Counted from the first letter of the stretch, positions 36,516 to 44,584 are shown. The stretch: 64,000 bases of DNA from Phycisphaerales bacterium (GCA_020831775.1 JAFIFZ010000060.1:1-64000); one strand, 5' to 3'. Numbers and translations are program-made. Notes: generated from the letters alone by a model not told the origin.

Positions 36516-36989
36516 ATGCACCTCCGACTCGGCGATGTCCTTGTGCGCCAGGGCGTGATCACCGAAGCCCAGCGCGACACGATCCTCAGCGAGCAGAAGC
36601 GGGGCGGGCGCCCCTTCGGCGTCCTCGCCGAGACCCTCTTCGATGTCAGCCCCGACGCGATCGAGAAGGCGTGGGCGAGCCAGTACGCCGACCTCGCCGC
36701 CGCCGTCTCCAATCCCGAGCTCACGCCAGAGCCGGAAGTGCTCGGCCTGATCGACAACCGTCAGGCGTGGCAGTTCCGCGTGGTGCCCCTGAAGATGGAC
36801 GGGCCCGAGATGGTCTTCTGCACCTGCCAGGAGTCGCTGCCCCGGGCTTTGCGGTTCGTCGGGTGGCGCGTCGGCCTGCCCTGCTATTTCGTGCTGACGG
36901 ATCCGAAATCGCTCGGCAAGCTCCTCGAGACCCACTACCCCCTCGCCGGGATGCGGGCCGACGAGGTCTTCGCCAAGCTGTCGGCCTGA
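36516..36989 (+). CDS. Standalone MshEN/GspE-N-like protein
   Basis: 157 residues. The N-terminal 70 residues match the MshEN pattern found ahead of type II/IV pilus ATPases: LRLGDVLVRQGVITEAQRDTI, LSEQKRGGRPFGVLAETLFDVSPDAIEKA. In MshE-type proteins this block binds c-di-GMP. The remaining 85 residues resemble the next part of GspE-N (VLGLIDNRQAWQFRVVPLKMDGPEM) but the ATPase is absent. GGAGAG precedes the ATG. Possible receptor or adaptor for c-di-GMP. Confidence 0.75.
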   Translation: MHLRLGDVLVRQGVITEAQRDTILSEQKRGGRPFGVLAETLFDVSPDAIEKAWASQYADLAAAVSNPELTPEPEVLGLIDNRQAWQFRVVPLKMDGPEMVFCTCQESLPRALRFVGWRVGLPCYFVLTDPKSLGKLLETHYPLAGMRADEVFAKLSA

Positions 36990-36992
36990 GGA

Positions 36993-37045
36993 GGGGCGTG
37001 GGGGGTTGGTGTGGGGGTTGGGTGTGGGGTGTCGGGCGGGCCGGG
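36993..37045 (+). repeat. G-rich tract upstream of rimO
   Basis: Six runs of three or more G separated by TT, TGT or CGT, ending just before the TAACAT -10 box of rimO. It can form a quadruplex on the non-template strand. Confidence 0.6.
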
Positions 37046-37048
37046 CGC

Positions 37049-37054
37049 TAACAT
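37049..37054 (+). promoter_or_regulatory. -10 element, leaderless start of rimO
   Basis: TAACAT ends 9 bases before ATG 37064. Confidence 0.45.
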
Positions 37055-37063
37055 TCCCTTCCG

Positions 37064-38776
37064 ATGCCCACAGACCCCCACAGCACTGTCCCCGACGCCG
37101 GGGCGGACGAGATCCGCACGGTCTCGTTCGTCAGCCTCGGCTGTCCCAAAAACCTCGTCGATAGCGAGAAGATGCTCGGCGTCCTCGCCCAGGAAGGCAT
37201 CGCCCCCGTCGGCAACACCGGCGGAGGCGATGAACGATGGGACGACGCCGCCAATGTCGAGGGCCGCTCCAGCAGCGAGCACGGCGATGGCGGCACCTCC
37301 GAAGGCCCACGCCCCGACAGCCCGCCCCCCTTCGAAGACGCCGACGCGGTGGTCGTCAACACCTGCGGCTTCCTCGAAGCCTCCAAGCAGGAATCCCTCA
37401 GCGTCATCCGCCAGGCGATCGAGGCCAAGAAGCAAGGACGCGTCAAGCGTGTCGTTGTCGCGGGCTGCCTCGTGCAGCGCCACCGCGCCAAGATGTTCGA
37501 CTGGGCGCCCGGCATCGACGCGATGGTCGGCGTCTTTGATCGCGACAAGATCCTCGAGGCCGTGCGCGGCGAACGCCCGGGCCGCGAGCAGATCGGCGAC
37601 GAGGCGCCGAAGTACTGGATCGCCGGCAACGCGCTCCAGGCCGCCAAGGAGCGGGGGATGCAGACCGCCTCCCTCACCGTCCACGGCAAGGACGGCAAGG
37701 GCCTGGGCTACTTCGAGGACGACTCGGCCCGCCTCCGCCTGACGCCGCGCCACTACGCCTACCTGCGCATCAGCGAAGGGTGCAACCAGGCCTGTGCCTT
37801 CTGCACCATCCCGTCGATCCGGGGCAAGATGCGCTCCAAGGGCTCCGAACGCATCATCGAAGAGGCCCGCGAGCTCGTCCGCGACGGCGCGTTCGAGCTC
37901 AACCTCATCGGGCAGGACACCACCAGCTACGGCGACGACATCGGCGCCGGCCTTGCCTCCGGCCAGGGTCTTCCCACGCTGCTCCGAGGGATCTGCGACG
38001 CCGTGCAGCAGGAGGCGGGCAAGGGCTGGGTCCGCCTGATGTACGCCTACCCGAGCAACTTCTCCGACGAGATCATCGACGCGATCGCCGACATCGCCAA
38101 GGGCGGGATCCTGCTGCCCTACATCGACATCCCGCTCCAGCACGCCAGCGAGTCGATGCTCGACGCGATGCGCCGCCATGTCTCGGCGGTGCAGCAGCGC
38201 GAGCTGATGCACAAGCTCCGCGAGCGCGTGCCGGGCATGGCGATCCGCACGACCTTCATCAGCGGCTTCCCGGGCGAGACCGAGGAAGACCACGAGCAGC
38301 TCCTCGATTTCATCGAGGAGATCGGCTTCGACGCCGTCGGCGTCTTCGAGTACTCGGCCGAGCCGGGCACGCCCGCCGCACGCATGGAGGCCGACAATTC
38401 GCTCGCGGTCGACCCCGAGACCAAGGCGAGGCGCAAGGGCGAGATCATGGCCCTGCAGCAGGAGATCGCCTTCGAGCAGGCGGCCTACATCGCCGACCAG
38501 TTCGACGAAAGCGACCCCGAGAACACCGGCTGCCGCTTCGATGTCCTGATCGACCGGCCCGCACGCGGGCGCGAGGCCGAAGACGGCCTGTGCGTCTACG
38601 AAGGCCGCGCCTACCACCAGGCCCCGCAGATCGACGCGGTGACCTTCGTCGTGGCCAAAGAAGACCTCAGCCCGGGCGAGCTCGTCCGCTGCACCATCGT
38701 CGACAGCGACGGCTACGACCTGATCGCCAGGCCGAGTGCCGAGCTGGAACGGCGCATGAGTCTGAGTTTGCTGTAG
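37064..38776 (+). CDS. rimO: Ribosomal protein S12 methylthiotransferase RimO
   Basis: 570 residues against about 440-480 usually. Radical SAM enzyme that methylthiolates Asp of S12. The N-terminal 4Fe-4S domain has VSLGCPKNLVDSEKML and VVVNTCGFLEASKQES; the radical SAM cluster is GCNQACAFCTIPSIRG; FISGFPGETEEDHEQL follows; the C-terminal TRAM part ends GYDLIARP. Extra length includes a polar, Gly/Ser-rich insert at about residues 50-92, between the first and second cluster cysteines, where other RimO proteins have about a dozen residues. Confidence 0.94.
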   Translation: MPTDPHSTVPDAGADEIRTVSFVSLGCPKNLVDSEKMLGVLAQEGIAPVGNTGGGDERWDDAANVEGRSSSEHGDGGTSEGPRPDSPPPFEDADAVVVNTCGFLEASKQESLSVIRQAIEAKKQGRVKRVVVAGCLVQRHRAKMFDWAPGIDAMVGVFDRDKILEAVRGERPGREQIGDEAPKYWIAGNALQAAKERGMQTASLTVHGKDGKGLGYFEDDSARLRLTPRHYAYLRISEGCNQACAFCTIPSIRGKMRSKGSERIIEEARELVRDGAFELNLIGQDTTSYGDDIGAGLASGQGLPTLLRGICDAVQQEAGKGWVRLMYAYPSNFSDEIIDAIADIAKGGILLPYIDIPLQHASESMLDAMRRHVSAVQQRELMHKLRERVPGMAIRTTFISGFPGETEEDHEQLLDFIEEIGFDAVGVFEYSAEPGTPAARMEADNSLAVDPETKARRKGEIMALQQEIAFEQAAYIADQFDESDPENTGCRFDVLIDRPARGREAEDGLCVYEGRAYHQAPQIDAVTFVVAKEDLSPGELVRCTIVDSDGYDLIARPSAELERRMSLSLL

Positions 38777-38794
38777 GGCGCGGGGAGCGGGGCG

Positions 38795-38816
38795 CAGGGC
38801 GCTGGGTGGCCCGGCT
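38795..38816. repeat. Outer inverted repeat, left arm
   Basis: CAGGGCGC and GGGTGGCCCGGCT recur inverted at 39928-39956 with a small spacing difference. Together with the inner arms they bracket the unknown gene 38933-39700. Confidence 0.55.
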
Positions 38817-38841
38817 CGCTGACCTGAGCCACCACCGATCT

Positions 38842-38886
38842 CCGCGACCTGGACGCCGACCTCTGAGCGCAGCGAAGAGTCGGGTC
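38842..38886. repeat. 45-bp inverted repeat, left arm
   Basis: 44 of 45 bases match the reverse complement of 39759-39803 (40 consecutive identical bases from 38847). It begins CCGCGACCTGGACGCCGACC and ends AGTCGGGTC. It lies just upstream of the unknown gene's promoter. Confidence 0.9.
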
Positions 38887-38932
38887 CTATTTGTTATGCT
38901 CCCGCCCAAACCCTCAGCCAAAGGGGCGAAGC

Positions 38933-39700
38933 ATGGCAGACCTATTCCGACTCGCCTGGATGGTCCTCGACGAGCTGGCCGCGAGCAAGCCGTCCACACC
39001 CGAAGGCATGACCACCGTCGTCGAACGCCTCGCGTCTCAGCGTGGCGGGAAGGTCTGGTCCAAGTGCGACCGCATCGACTGGGCCGCGGGCCAGCAACTC
39101 TGGGACAGGTGGTTCGCCGACCTGCTCTCGGCACACGCGCTCCCGCCCGAGACCGAGCTGCTCTACTTCGAGGTCCCCTCGGAGATCAACCCCGCGATGA
39201 CCTCCGTGTCGGCCTACGCCGAGTTCGACGGGGCGGCGCTTGACGACGAACTCGACAAGGAAGACCGCGAGAGCCTGGCGCAGATGCGGGCCGAAGCCGC
39301 GGCGGAGCTCCGGGAGAACGCCGCCTCGCTCCCCGCCTGCCTCGCCGACCTGCCGAAGACCGAAGCGATCGCCAGCCGCGTCGGCCTGCACGACGACGCC
39401 CGCATCTGGCCCATCGACGAGGAGGGATACACGATTGAGGCAGGGCTGCACGAGTTGCCGCAGCTTCAGGAGGCGCTGCAGCTGGCGGGGTGGGACCTCG
39501 AAGAAGGCGACGAACGCCTCGAACCCGGCGTCTACGCGATCAGCCTCGCCTACGCGTGGCTGCTGGTCCGCAACGGGCTGGGCGCGGGGATGCAGAGCGA
39601 GCGGGGGCTGACGGTCCTCGTCGGCTGGCTCGGCGGCGACTACGCCCCGGTCGGGCAGCTGACGAAGCAAGGGTGGGGGGAGATACCGGAGCTCGGGTAG
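38933..39700 (+). CDS. Unknown protein enclosed by inverted repeats
   Basis: 255 residues, soluble, acidic. AAGGGGCG lies 6 bases before the ATG and a TTATGCT box sits at 38894-38900. Sequence features: an all-helical N-terminus (LFRLAWMVLDELAASKPSTP), a middle with an acidic coiled segment (DDELDKEDRESLAQMRAEAAAELREN), and a C-terminus with WLGGDYAPVGQLTKQGWGEIPEL. I recognise no family. Its base composition is like its neighbours, and exact 40-bp inverted repeats on both sides suggest that the gene and its flanks were inverted or moved as a unit. Confidence 0.7.
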   Translation: MADLFRLAWMVLDELAASKPSTPEGMTTVVERLASQRGGKVWSKCDRIDWAAGQQLWDRWFADLLSAHALPPETELLYFEVPSEINPAMTSVSAYAEFDGAALDDELDKEDRESLAQMRAEAAAELRENAASLPACLADLPKTEAIASRVGLHDDARIWPIDEEGYTIEAGLHELPQLQEALQLAGWDLEEGDERLEPGVYAISLAYAWLLVRNGLGAGMQSERGLTVLVGWLGGDYAPVGQLTKQGWGEIPELG

Positions 39701-39758
39701 TCGGCGGTCGTGATTGATGCGAGCGGGGCTGCTGCGATTGCGGCGTCTTAGCACCTCC

Positions 39759-39803
39759 GACCCGACTCTTCGCTGCGCTCAGAGGTCGGCGTCCAGGTTG
39801 CGG
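39759..39803. repeat. 45-bp inverted repeat, right arm
   Basis: Reverse complement of 38842-38886 with one mismatch. The rest of the 39701-40004 gap holds further GC hairpins, the outer right arm (39928-39956) and a GATCAGGCGAGCAGAGGTCGG segment related to the dispersed palindromic family; no gene is seen. Confidence 0.9.
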
Positions 39804-39993
39804 CCATCGCTGCCAGCGCTTCCGCCCGGGCGGGACGCCCGCGCCCGCTTTGCGGGCGAGAGGGTTGAGGGGCGAGCGGTCGATCAGGCGAGCAGAGGTC
39901 GGTAGAGGCGGAAGACCTCGCTCGGGGAGCCGGGCCACCCGGCACCCCGCGCCCTGTTCCCCCTGTTTCCAGCCGTTCCGCCTTCCCGGCCGA

Positions 39994-39999
39994 TATCCT
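39994..39999 (+). promoter_or_regulatory. -10 element, leaderless start of ftsW
   Basis: TATCCT ends 5 bases before GTG 40005. Confidence 0.5.
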
Positions 40000-40004
40000 C
40001 GGCT

Positions 40005-41312
40005 GTGCTCAGGCCATGGCAGGTCATCATCGCGTGTTCGCTGGCGTTGCTCTGTATCGGGCTGGTCATGGTCAGTTCGGCCGCGATGAGCCTCGGGGGG
40101 AGCCCCGTCACGGCCCAGTCGATCATCTTCTCGCGCGTCGGGCTGTACGCCGGGATCTCCGTGGCGCTGCTCGGCGTCGTCGCCCTCCTGCCGGTCCGAC
40201 GCATCATGCTCTGGATCTCGGGGGAATCTGCGGCTCTCCCGTGCCACCGACCTCTTCCAGAGGTCGGTGCCGTTGGGTGCTCGCCGCGACTGGGTGTGTC
40301 TGAGGCACCGGCCTCGCCGAGCCGAGGTCGGTGGCACGGAGGCTCAGGTCTCCCCCTGCTCCTCATCGGAACGCTCTTGCTCCTCTCGGCCGTCGCGACC
40401 GTCTACATCCCCGGCATCGCCGCCCCGAAAAACAACTCGCACCGCTGGATCGAGATCCCGATCTCCGGTTCGCGCCCGATCAGCGTCCAGCCCAGCGAGA
40501 TCGCCAAGTGGGGGATGGTCTTCCTGCTGGCGGTCGTGCTGACCCGGCGCTGGGCCATGATGGGCCGGTTCTTTGTCGGGGCCCTGCCGATGCTCGCCGC
40601 CCTCGGGGCGGTCGTGCTGCTGGTGGGCATCGAGGACTTCGGCACCGCCGCCCTGATCGCCTGTGTCGGGGGCGTGCTGCTCCTGGCGGGGGGGATGCGG
40701 ATCTGGCAGGCGGGCCTGCTCGCGCCGATCGGCATCGGCGCCCTGGCCTACCTCGTCATCAAGGAGCCCTACCGCGTCCGGCGCCTGACCACCTTCGTCG
40801 ACCCCTTCCACGACCCCCAGGGCGCCGGCTACCACATGATCCAGTCGATGACCACCATCGCCGGGGGCGGCCCCTTCGGGCGGGGGCTGGGCAACGGGCT
40901 GCAGAAGTTCGGCTACCTACCCGAGCAGACGACCGACTTCCTCTTTGCCGTGCTGTGTGAGGAGATGGGTCTGGCCGGCGCGGCACTCGTGATCAGCCTC
41001 TACCTGGGCATCCTCGGGGCGTCGATGCTCATCCTGCTGCGTGAGAAGACGCTGGTCTGCCGCCTCGCGGTGATCGGCGTCGCGGCGACCCTCGGCGTCC
41101 AGGCCGTGATCAACATCGCCGTCGTGACCGGCTGGGCGCCCACCAAGGGCATCCCGCTCCCGCTCATCAGCGCCGGCGGAACGGGCTGGCTGATGACCTC
41201 GTTCTCGCTCGGCGCGATCATCTCGATCGGCCGGAGCCAGGAAAAGCTCGCCGCTGCCGAAGCCGAGCCTGAATGGGACGATGAGATCGAACTTGCCCCG
41301 GAGCCGGCGTGA
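40005..41312 (+). CDS. ftsW: Lipid II polymerase / cell division protein FtsW
   Basis: 435 residues, SEDS family with about ten helices. Family signatures: HRWIEIPISGSRPISVQPSEIAKW, the polymerase-site region TTIAGGGPFGRGLGNGLQKFGYLPEQTTDFLFAVLCEEMG, and the C-terminal GIPLPLISAGGTGWL. murG follows by GTGA overlap, as in dcw clusters, favouring FtsW over RodA. Residues about 77-114 (PCHRPLPEVGAVGCSPRLGV to SPSRGRWHGGSG) are not native: they are encoded by a palindromic element between TCTCCC direct repeats, and removing 114 bp restores the smooth helix GESAALPLLLIG. Confidence 0.94.
   Translation: MLRPWQVIIACSLALLCIGLVMVSSAAMSLGGSPVTAQSIIFSRVGLYAGISVALLGVVALLPVRRIMLWISGESAALPCHRPLPEVGAVGCSPRLGVSEAPASPSRGRWHGGSGLPLLLIGTLLLLSAVATVYIPGIAAPKNNSHRWIEIPISGSRPISVQPSEIAKWGMVFLLAVVLTRRWAMMGRFFVGALPMLAALGAVVLLVGIEDFGTAALIACVGGVLLLAGGMRIWQAGLLAPIGIGALAYLVIKEPYRVRRLTTFVDPFHDPQGAGYHMIQSMTTIAGGGPFGRGLGNGLQKFGYLPEQTTDFLFAVLCEEMGLAGAALVISLYLGILGASMLILLREKTLVCRLAVIGVAATLGVQAVINIAVVTGWAPTKGIPLPLISAGGTGWLMTSFSLGAIISIGRSQEKLAAAEAEPEWDDEIELAPEPA
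40235..40354. mobile_element. Palindromic element inserted in frame in ftsW
   Basis: The element (40239-40339) has 16-bp perfect terminal inverted repeats CCGTGCCACCGACCTC / GAGGTCGGTGGCACGG. Each half is itself a hairpin: CACCGACCTCT-TCC-AGAGGTCGGTG on the left, CACCGGCCTCG with CGAGGTCGGTG on the right. TCTCCC occurs at 40235-40240 and 40349-40354, 114 bases apart, consistent with a target duplication. The 114 bases are exactly 38 codons, so the frame is kept. No transposase; non-autonomous. Confidence 0.75.
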
Positions 41313-42415
41313 GCGCCAGGCACACGGTCATCTTCGCCGGGGGCGGCACCGGCGGGCACTTGTACCCGGCCCTCGCCGTCAGTGAAGCCCTCGAAGCCCA
41401 GCATCCCGGCAAGGCCGACGCGCTCTTCCTCTGCTCGAACCGGCCCCTCGACGCGACGCTCCTTGAAAAGGCGGGCGTCGAGTTTGTGGCCCTGCCCGCG
41501 GCGCCCTTCGGCATTCGCCCCGGGGCGTTGCTGCGCTTTGCCCGGTCGTGGCCGTTCTCGGTCGCGGTGGTTCGCCAGGTGATCGTCGAACGCAAAGGGC
41601 CGGTGGTGATGGTCGCGGTTGGCGGGTTTGTCGCTGCGCCCGCGGCTTGGACCGCCAAGCGCCTCCGCATCCCCTTGCTCATGCTCAACCTCGACGCCTC
41701 GCCGGGCCGGGCGAACCGGATGATCGAGCGCTTCGCTGATGCGAAGCTCACCACCACGCCGCTGGACCGCAAGGGGTTCACCACCATCCCACCGATCGTC
41801 CGCACAGAAGCGATCGCGCCCGGCCCGCCAGCGTTGTGCCGCGAAAGGCTCGGCCTCGACCCCGGCCGCAGGACATTGCTGGTGGTGGGGGGCAGCCAGG
41901 GGGCGAAGTCGCTCAACGCGTTCGTCGCGGCGTTCGTCCGCGAGCACGCCGACGCGCTCGAAGGCTGGCAGATCCTCCACCAGTCCGGCGACCGGGGCGA
42001 CGAGGGCGCCGCCGAAGCGATGCGGGAAGCGGGCGTCGCGGGAGAAGTGCGGGCGTACCTCGACGAGATCGGCGCCGCGTGGGGTGCGGCGGACCTGGCC
42101 CTCAGCCGCGCCGGGGCCGGGGGCGTCGCCGAGGCATGGGCCAACGCTGTGCCGACCCTCTTCGCCCCGTACCCCTACCACAAAGACCAGCACCAGGCCC
42201 TCAATGCCAGGCGCCTTGCCGACGCGGGCGCAGCGGTGGTCGCCGAGGACCGGGTCGAGCCTGGGCAGAACCTCCAGAGCCTCGGCGAACCGCTGCTCAG
42301 GCTGCTGACCGACGACGCGGCCCGAGACGCGATGCGACAAGCCGCCAAAGAGCTGGGCCCGGCCGACGGCGCTTCGAAGGTGGCCGAAGCCGTGGGCGTG
42401 CGGCTCGGGCTGTAA
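41309..42415 (+). CDS. murG: UDP-GlcNAc:lipid I N-acetylglucosaminyltransferase
   Basis: 368 residues, GT28 family. It converts lipid I to lipid II at the inner face of the membrane. G-loop GGGTGGHLYPALAVSEAL at residues 11-28, second G-loop VVGGSQGAKSLN, and the UDP-GlcNAc-binding LALSRAGAGGVAEAWA followed by PYPYHKDQHQALNARRLAD. GTG start overlaps the ftsW stop (GTGA). It supplies the substrate that FtsW polymerises. Confidence 0.96.
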   Translation: MSARHTVIFAGGGTGGHLYPALAVSEALEAQHPGKADALFLCSNRPLDATLLEKAGVEFVALPAAPFGIRPGALLRFARSWPFSVAVVRQVIVERKGPVVMVAVGGFVAAPAAWTAKRLRIPLLMLNLDASPGRANRMIERFADAKLTTTPLDRKGFTTIPPIVRTEAIAPGPPALCRERLGLDPGRRTLLVVGGSQGAKSLNAFVAAFVREHADALEGWQILHQSGDRGDEGAAEAMREAGVAGEVRAYLDEIGAAWGAADLALSRAGAGGVAEAWANAVPTLFAPYPYHKDQHQALNARRLADAGAAVVAEDRVEPGQNLQSLGEPLLRLLTDDAARDAMRQAAKELGPADGASKVAEAVGVRLGL

Positions 42416-42504
42416 GGGTTCTCGGACCCCGCTTCGGTGACCAAGTTATCGGGTTTCCACCCCGATCAAGCTGGCGCATGGGTCGTGCCCGCCGGATCTC
42501 GGTG

Positions 42505-42510
42505 TAGACT
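42505..42510 (+). promoter_or_regulatory. -10 element, leaderless start
   Basis: TAGACT ends 6 bases before ATG 42517. Confidence 0.5.
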
Positions 42511-42516
42511 TGGGGT

Positions 42517-43119
42517 ATGACCCGACCCGGGGACCAGGACGGTCTTGTCCGGTGCGTGGTCTGGCGGCCCGAGGGTCGTCAGGTCCCGCCGGATCTGGTG
42601 ACGGCGCTCTCGCGTCGGGATCTGGCGATGCGCGAGGTCGACGATCGTTATCGGGCGCTTGCGGCCTGGATCGCGGCGGAGGCCGAAGCCGGCGAGCGGG
42701 GTTTCGGTGTGCTGATCCTTGTTGAGCCAGAGGCCTTGGAAGGCGTCGGCGGCCTCGTGCGCGCTGGTGACCGGTTCCTCATGCGTCGGGCCGTCTGGGT
42801 GTACGACGCGCCGGAAGGTGAGACCAAGTTCCGCCTTCGGGCCGTGCGCTCGGTTGAGGTCGAGGCGTGGGTGGAGCAGGAAGCCGGGCCGGTGTCGGAG
42901 GAGGTCCGAGAAGCGACGCCGGTTGTGCCTTCGCCGACCTGGGGGCCGAAGCTGCGGCTTGCGGGAGAGGGCGACGGCGTCGTCCAGCCGGCGCCCGCAT
43001 CGTCCGATCATTCTGAAGATGAGGACGCGACGAACGACGCGGGTGTGTTGAGCGAAGAAGAGTTGGAGATGCTCCTCGCCGAGGAGCCGCCCCAGCGGCC
43101 CGCGAGAGGCTCGGGCTGA
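42517..43119 (+). CDS. Unknown protein with FliM/FliN-like terminal peptide
   Basis: 200 residues. The N-terminal 125 residues form a compact mixed domain (VRCVVWRPEGRQVPPDLVTA, GFGVLILVEPEALEGVGGLV). The last third is acidic and disordered and ends with LSEEELEMLLAEEP, resembling the LSQ-E-ID-LL peptide at the start of FliM and FliN. The resemblance is short and may be chance. It lies 61 bases before the GGDEF gene in the same direction, so a link to signalling is possible. Confidence 0.7.
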   Translation: MTRPGDQDGLVRCVVWRPEGRQVPPDLVTALSRRDLAMREVDDRYRALAAWIAAEAEAGERGFGVLILVEPEALEGVGGLVRAGDRFLMRRAVWVYDAPEGETKFRLRAVRSVEVEAWVEQEAGPVSEEVREATPVVPSPTWGPKLRLAGEGDGVVQPAPASSDHSEDEDATNDAGVLSEEELEMLLAEEPPQRPARGSG

Positions 43120-43180
43120 GGCTCGGGCCGAGGCTTGGGCAGGAGCGGGGTTGAGAGAGAACTCCGATGGCAGGACGCCG

Positions 43181-44584
43181 ATGCAGAACCAGAACCCATC
43201 CCGAGTGATCGTGCTGGGGCCGACGGGCCCGCAGATGACGCTGCGCTCCGACGCGGAGCGCGAAGTGGTGCGTGCCGAGTCGCCTCTGGATGTCGTGGGC
43301 GAGATCGCCGGAGCCGCGGCGGGCGGGGACGGAGCGGAGACGGTCGTCGTGGTCGCGGCGTTGACGCCCGGGCTCGCCAATGGCGAGCTTGAGCGATGGA
43401 GCGCCGCGGTGCGCGAGGCGTCGCCCGGGGTTCGGATCGTGCGTTTTGGTGTCGGCGATCCGGAGACTTCCGTGTTCTTCGATGCGGAGGTCGGGGCGGG
43501 GGACGAGCTTGAGCGGTTTATTCGGGATGGGGATGTTCCGGCGGAAGTTGCTGAAGAAGAGATTCCCGCAGAACCCACATCCCACACCCCACACCCCACA
43601 ACCCCGGATTCAAGCGAGCCCGAGGGCGACACAGAAGACGTTGAAGAGCGCGGCTCGGCGCTTCGCGCAAGCGTGGAAGACACTCGCGGGCAAGCCGCCA
43701 GTGCCACAGGTGTTGAGCATCTTGGCGGGCGAGCCGTCGGCGCCACAGGGGCGGGCGGCAGTTCGGGCGATGGGGTGCTGGTCGAGGCGATGCTCCGCGG
43801 GGCGGATGTGCTCGATACGGCGTTGCTCATGATGCGCGAGCGGCTCGGGGTTTCGCGTGTCGAGCTCCGCCCGCTGGGCTACGGCGGCGTCGAGGTCCGC
43901 TGGCGCGAGCAGGTCTTCGGCGAGCTGCACGCGCCGGGCGCCGATCCGGTGCTGCTGTCAGAACAGGCGGGATGGCTCGCGGGGTGGCTGCGCCTGTCAC
44001 GCCAGCAGCACGAGCTGCGCGAGGCGGCCTTTACCGATTCGCTGACGGGCGCGTACAACCGGCGTTACTTCGATCGGTTCCTCCCCGCGGCGATCGAGTC
44101 GGCCCGCAAGAACCGGCGTGCAGTCACGCTGCTGGTCTTCGATGTCGACGAGTTCAAGACCTACAACGACCGCTACGGCCACTCGGCGGGCGATGAGATC
44201 CTGATCGAGATGGTCCGCCTGATGCGGAGCGTGATCCGTCCGGAAGACAAGGTCTGCCGCATCGGCGGGGACGAGTTCGCGGTGATCTTCCACGAGCCCG
44301 AGGGCCCGCGTCAGCCGGGCAGCCGCCCGCCCGAGACGGTGTTCGATATCTCGCGCCGGTTCCAGCAGCAGATCGCGGCGCACCGGTTCCCCAAGCTGGC
44401 GGAGGAAGCGCCGGGACGGCTGACGATCTCGGGCGGCCTGGCGAGCTACCCGTGGGACGGGATGACGGCCGAGGCCCTGCTGCAGCAGGCCGACGCGCTG
44501 GCGCTCAAGTCCAAGCGTTCGGGCAAGAACGCGATCGCGCTCGGCCCCGGGGCTGAGCGTGTGTGCATGCCCGAGCAGCAATAG
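43181..44584 (+). CDS. Diguanylate cyclase (GGDEF domain)
   Basis: 467 residues. The N-terminal 125 residues look like a degenerate receiver-type domain. Residues 130-200 are a low-complexity linker (HTPHPTTP, then two copies of a palindromic repeat). The catalytic domain spans about 285-460: DSLTGAYNRRYFDRFL, DVDEFKTYNDRYGHSAGDEIL, RIGGDEFAVIF with intact GGDEF at 362-366, and an inhibitory I-site RPED at 353-356. Makes c-di-GMP with feedback inhibition. The ATG at 43181 was chosen over an upstream TTG; its ribosome site is weak. Confidence 0.9.
   Translation: MQNQNPSRVIVLGPTGPQMTLRSDAEREVVRAESPLDVVGEIAGAAAGGDGAETVVVVAALTPGLANGELERWSAAVREASPGVRIVRFGVGDPETSVFFDAEVGAGDELERFIRDGDVPAEVAEEEIPAEPTSHTPHPTTPDSSEPEGDTEDVEERGSALRASVEDTRGQAASATGVEHLGGRAVGATGAGGSSGDGVLVEAMLRGADVLDTALLMMRERLGVSRVELRPLGYGGVEVRWREQVFGELHAPGADPVLLSEQAGWLAGWLRLSRQQHELREAAFTDSLTGAYNRRYFDRFLPAAIESARKNRRAVTLLVFDVDEFKTYNDRYGHSAGDEILIEMVRLMRSVIRPEDKVCRIGGDEFAVIFHEPEGPRQPGSRPPETVFDISRRFQQQIAAHRFPKLAEEAPGRLTISGGLASYPWDGMTAEALLQQADALALKSKRSGKNAIALGPGAERVCMPEQQ
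43681..43710. repeat. Dispersed palindromic repeat B, copy 1 in GGDEF gene
   Basis: CGCGGGCAAGCCGCCAGTGC then CACAGG. In frame within the linker. Same family as 43722-43750 and, inverted, 50968-50999. Confidence 0.7.
43722..43750. repeat. Dispersed palindromic repeat B, copy 2 in GGDEF gene
   Basis: TTGGCGGGCGAGCCGTCGGC then GCCACAGG. Direct repeat of copy 1 at a 41-base distance; core is the hairpin GGCGG-GCGAG-CCGYC. Confidence 0.7.

Noticed and set aside
40205-40360. Frameshift or assembly error in ftsW as explanation of the odd loop
   Set aside because: The frame is intact on both sides, the insert is an exact multiple of three, and the same sequence exists elsewhere in the window.
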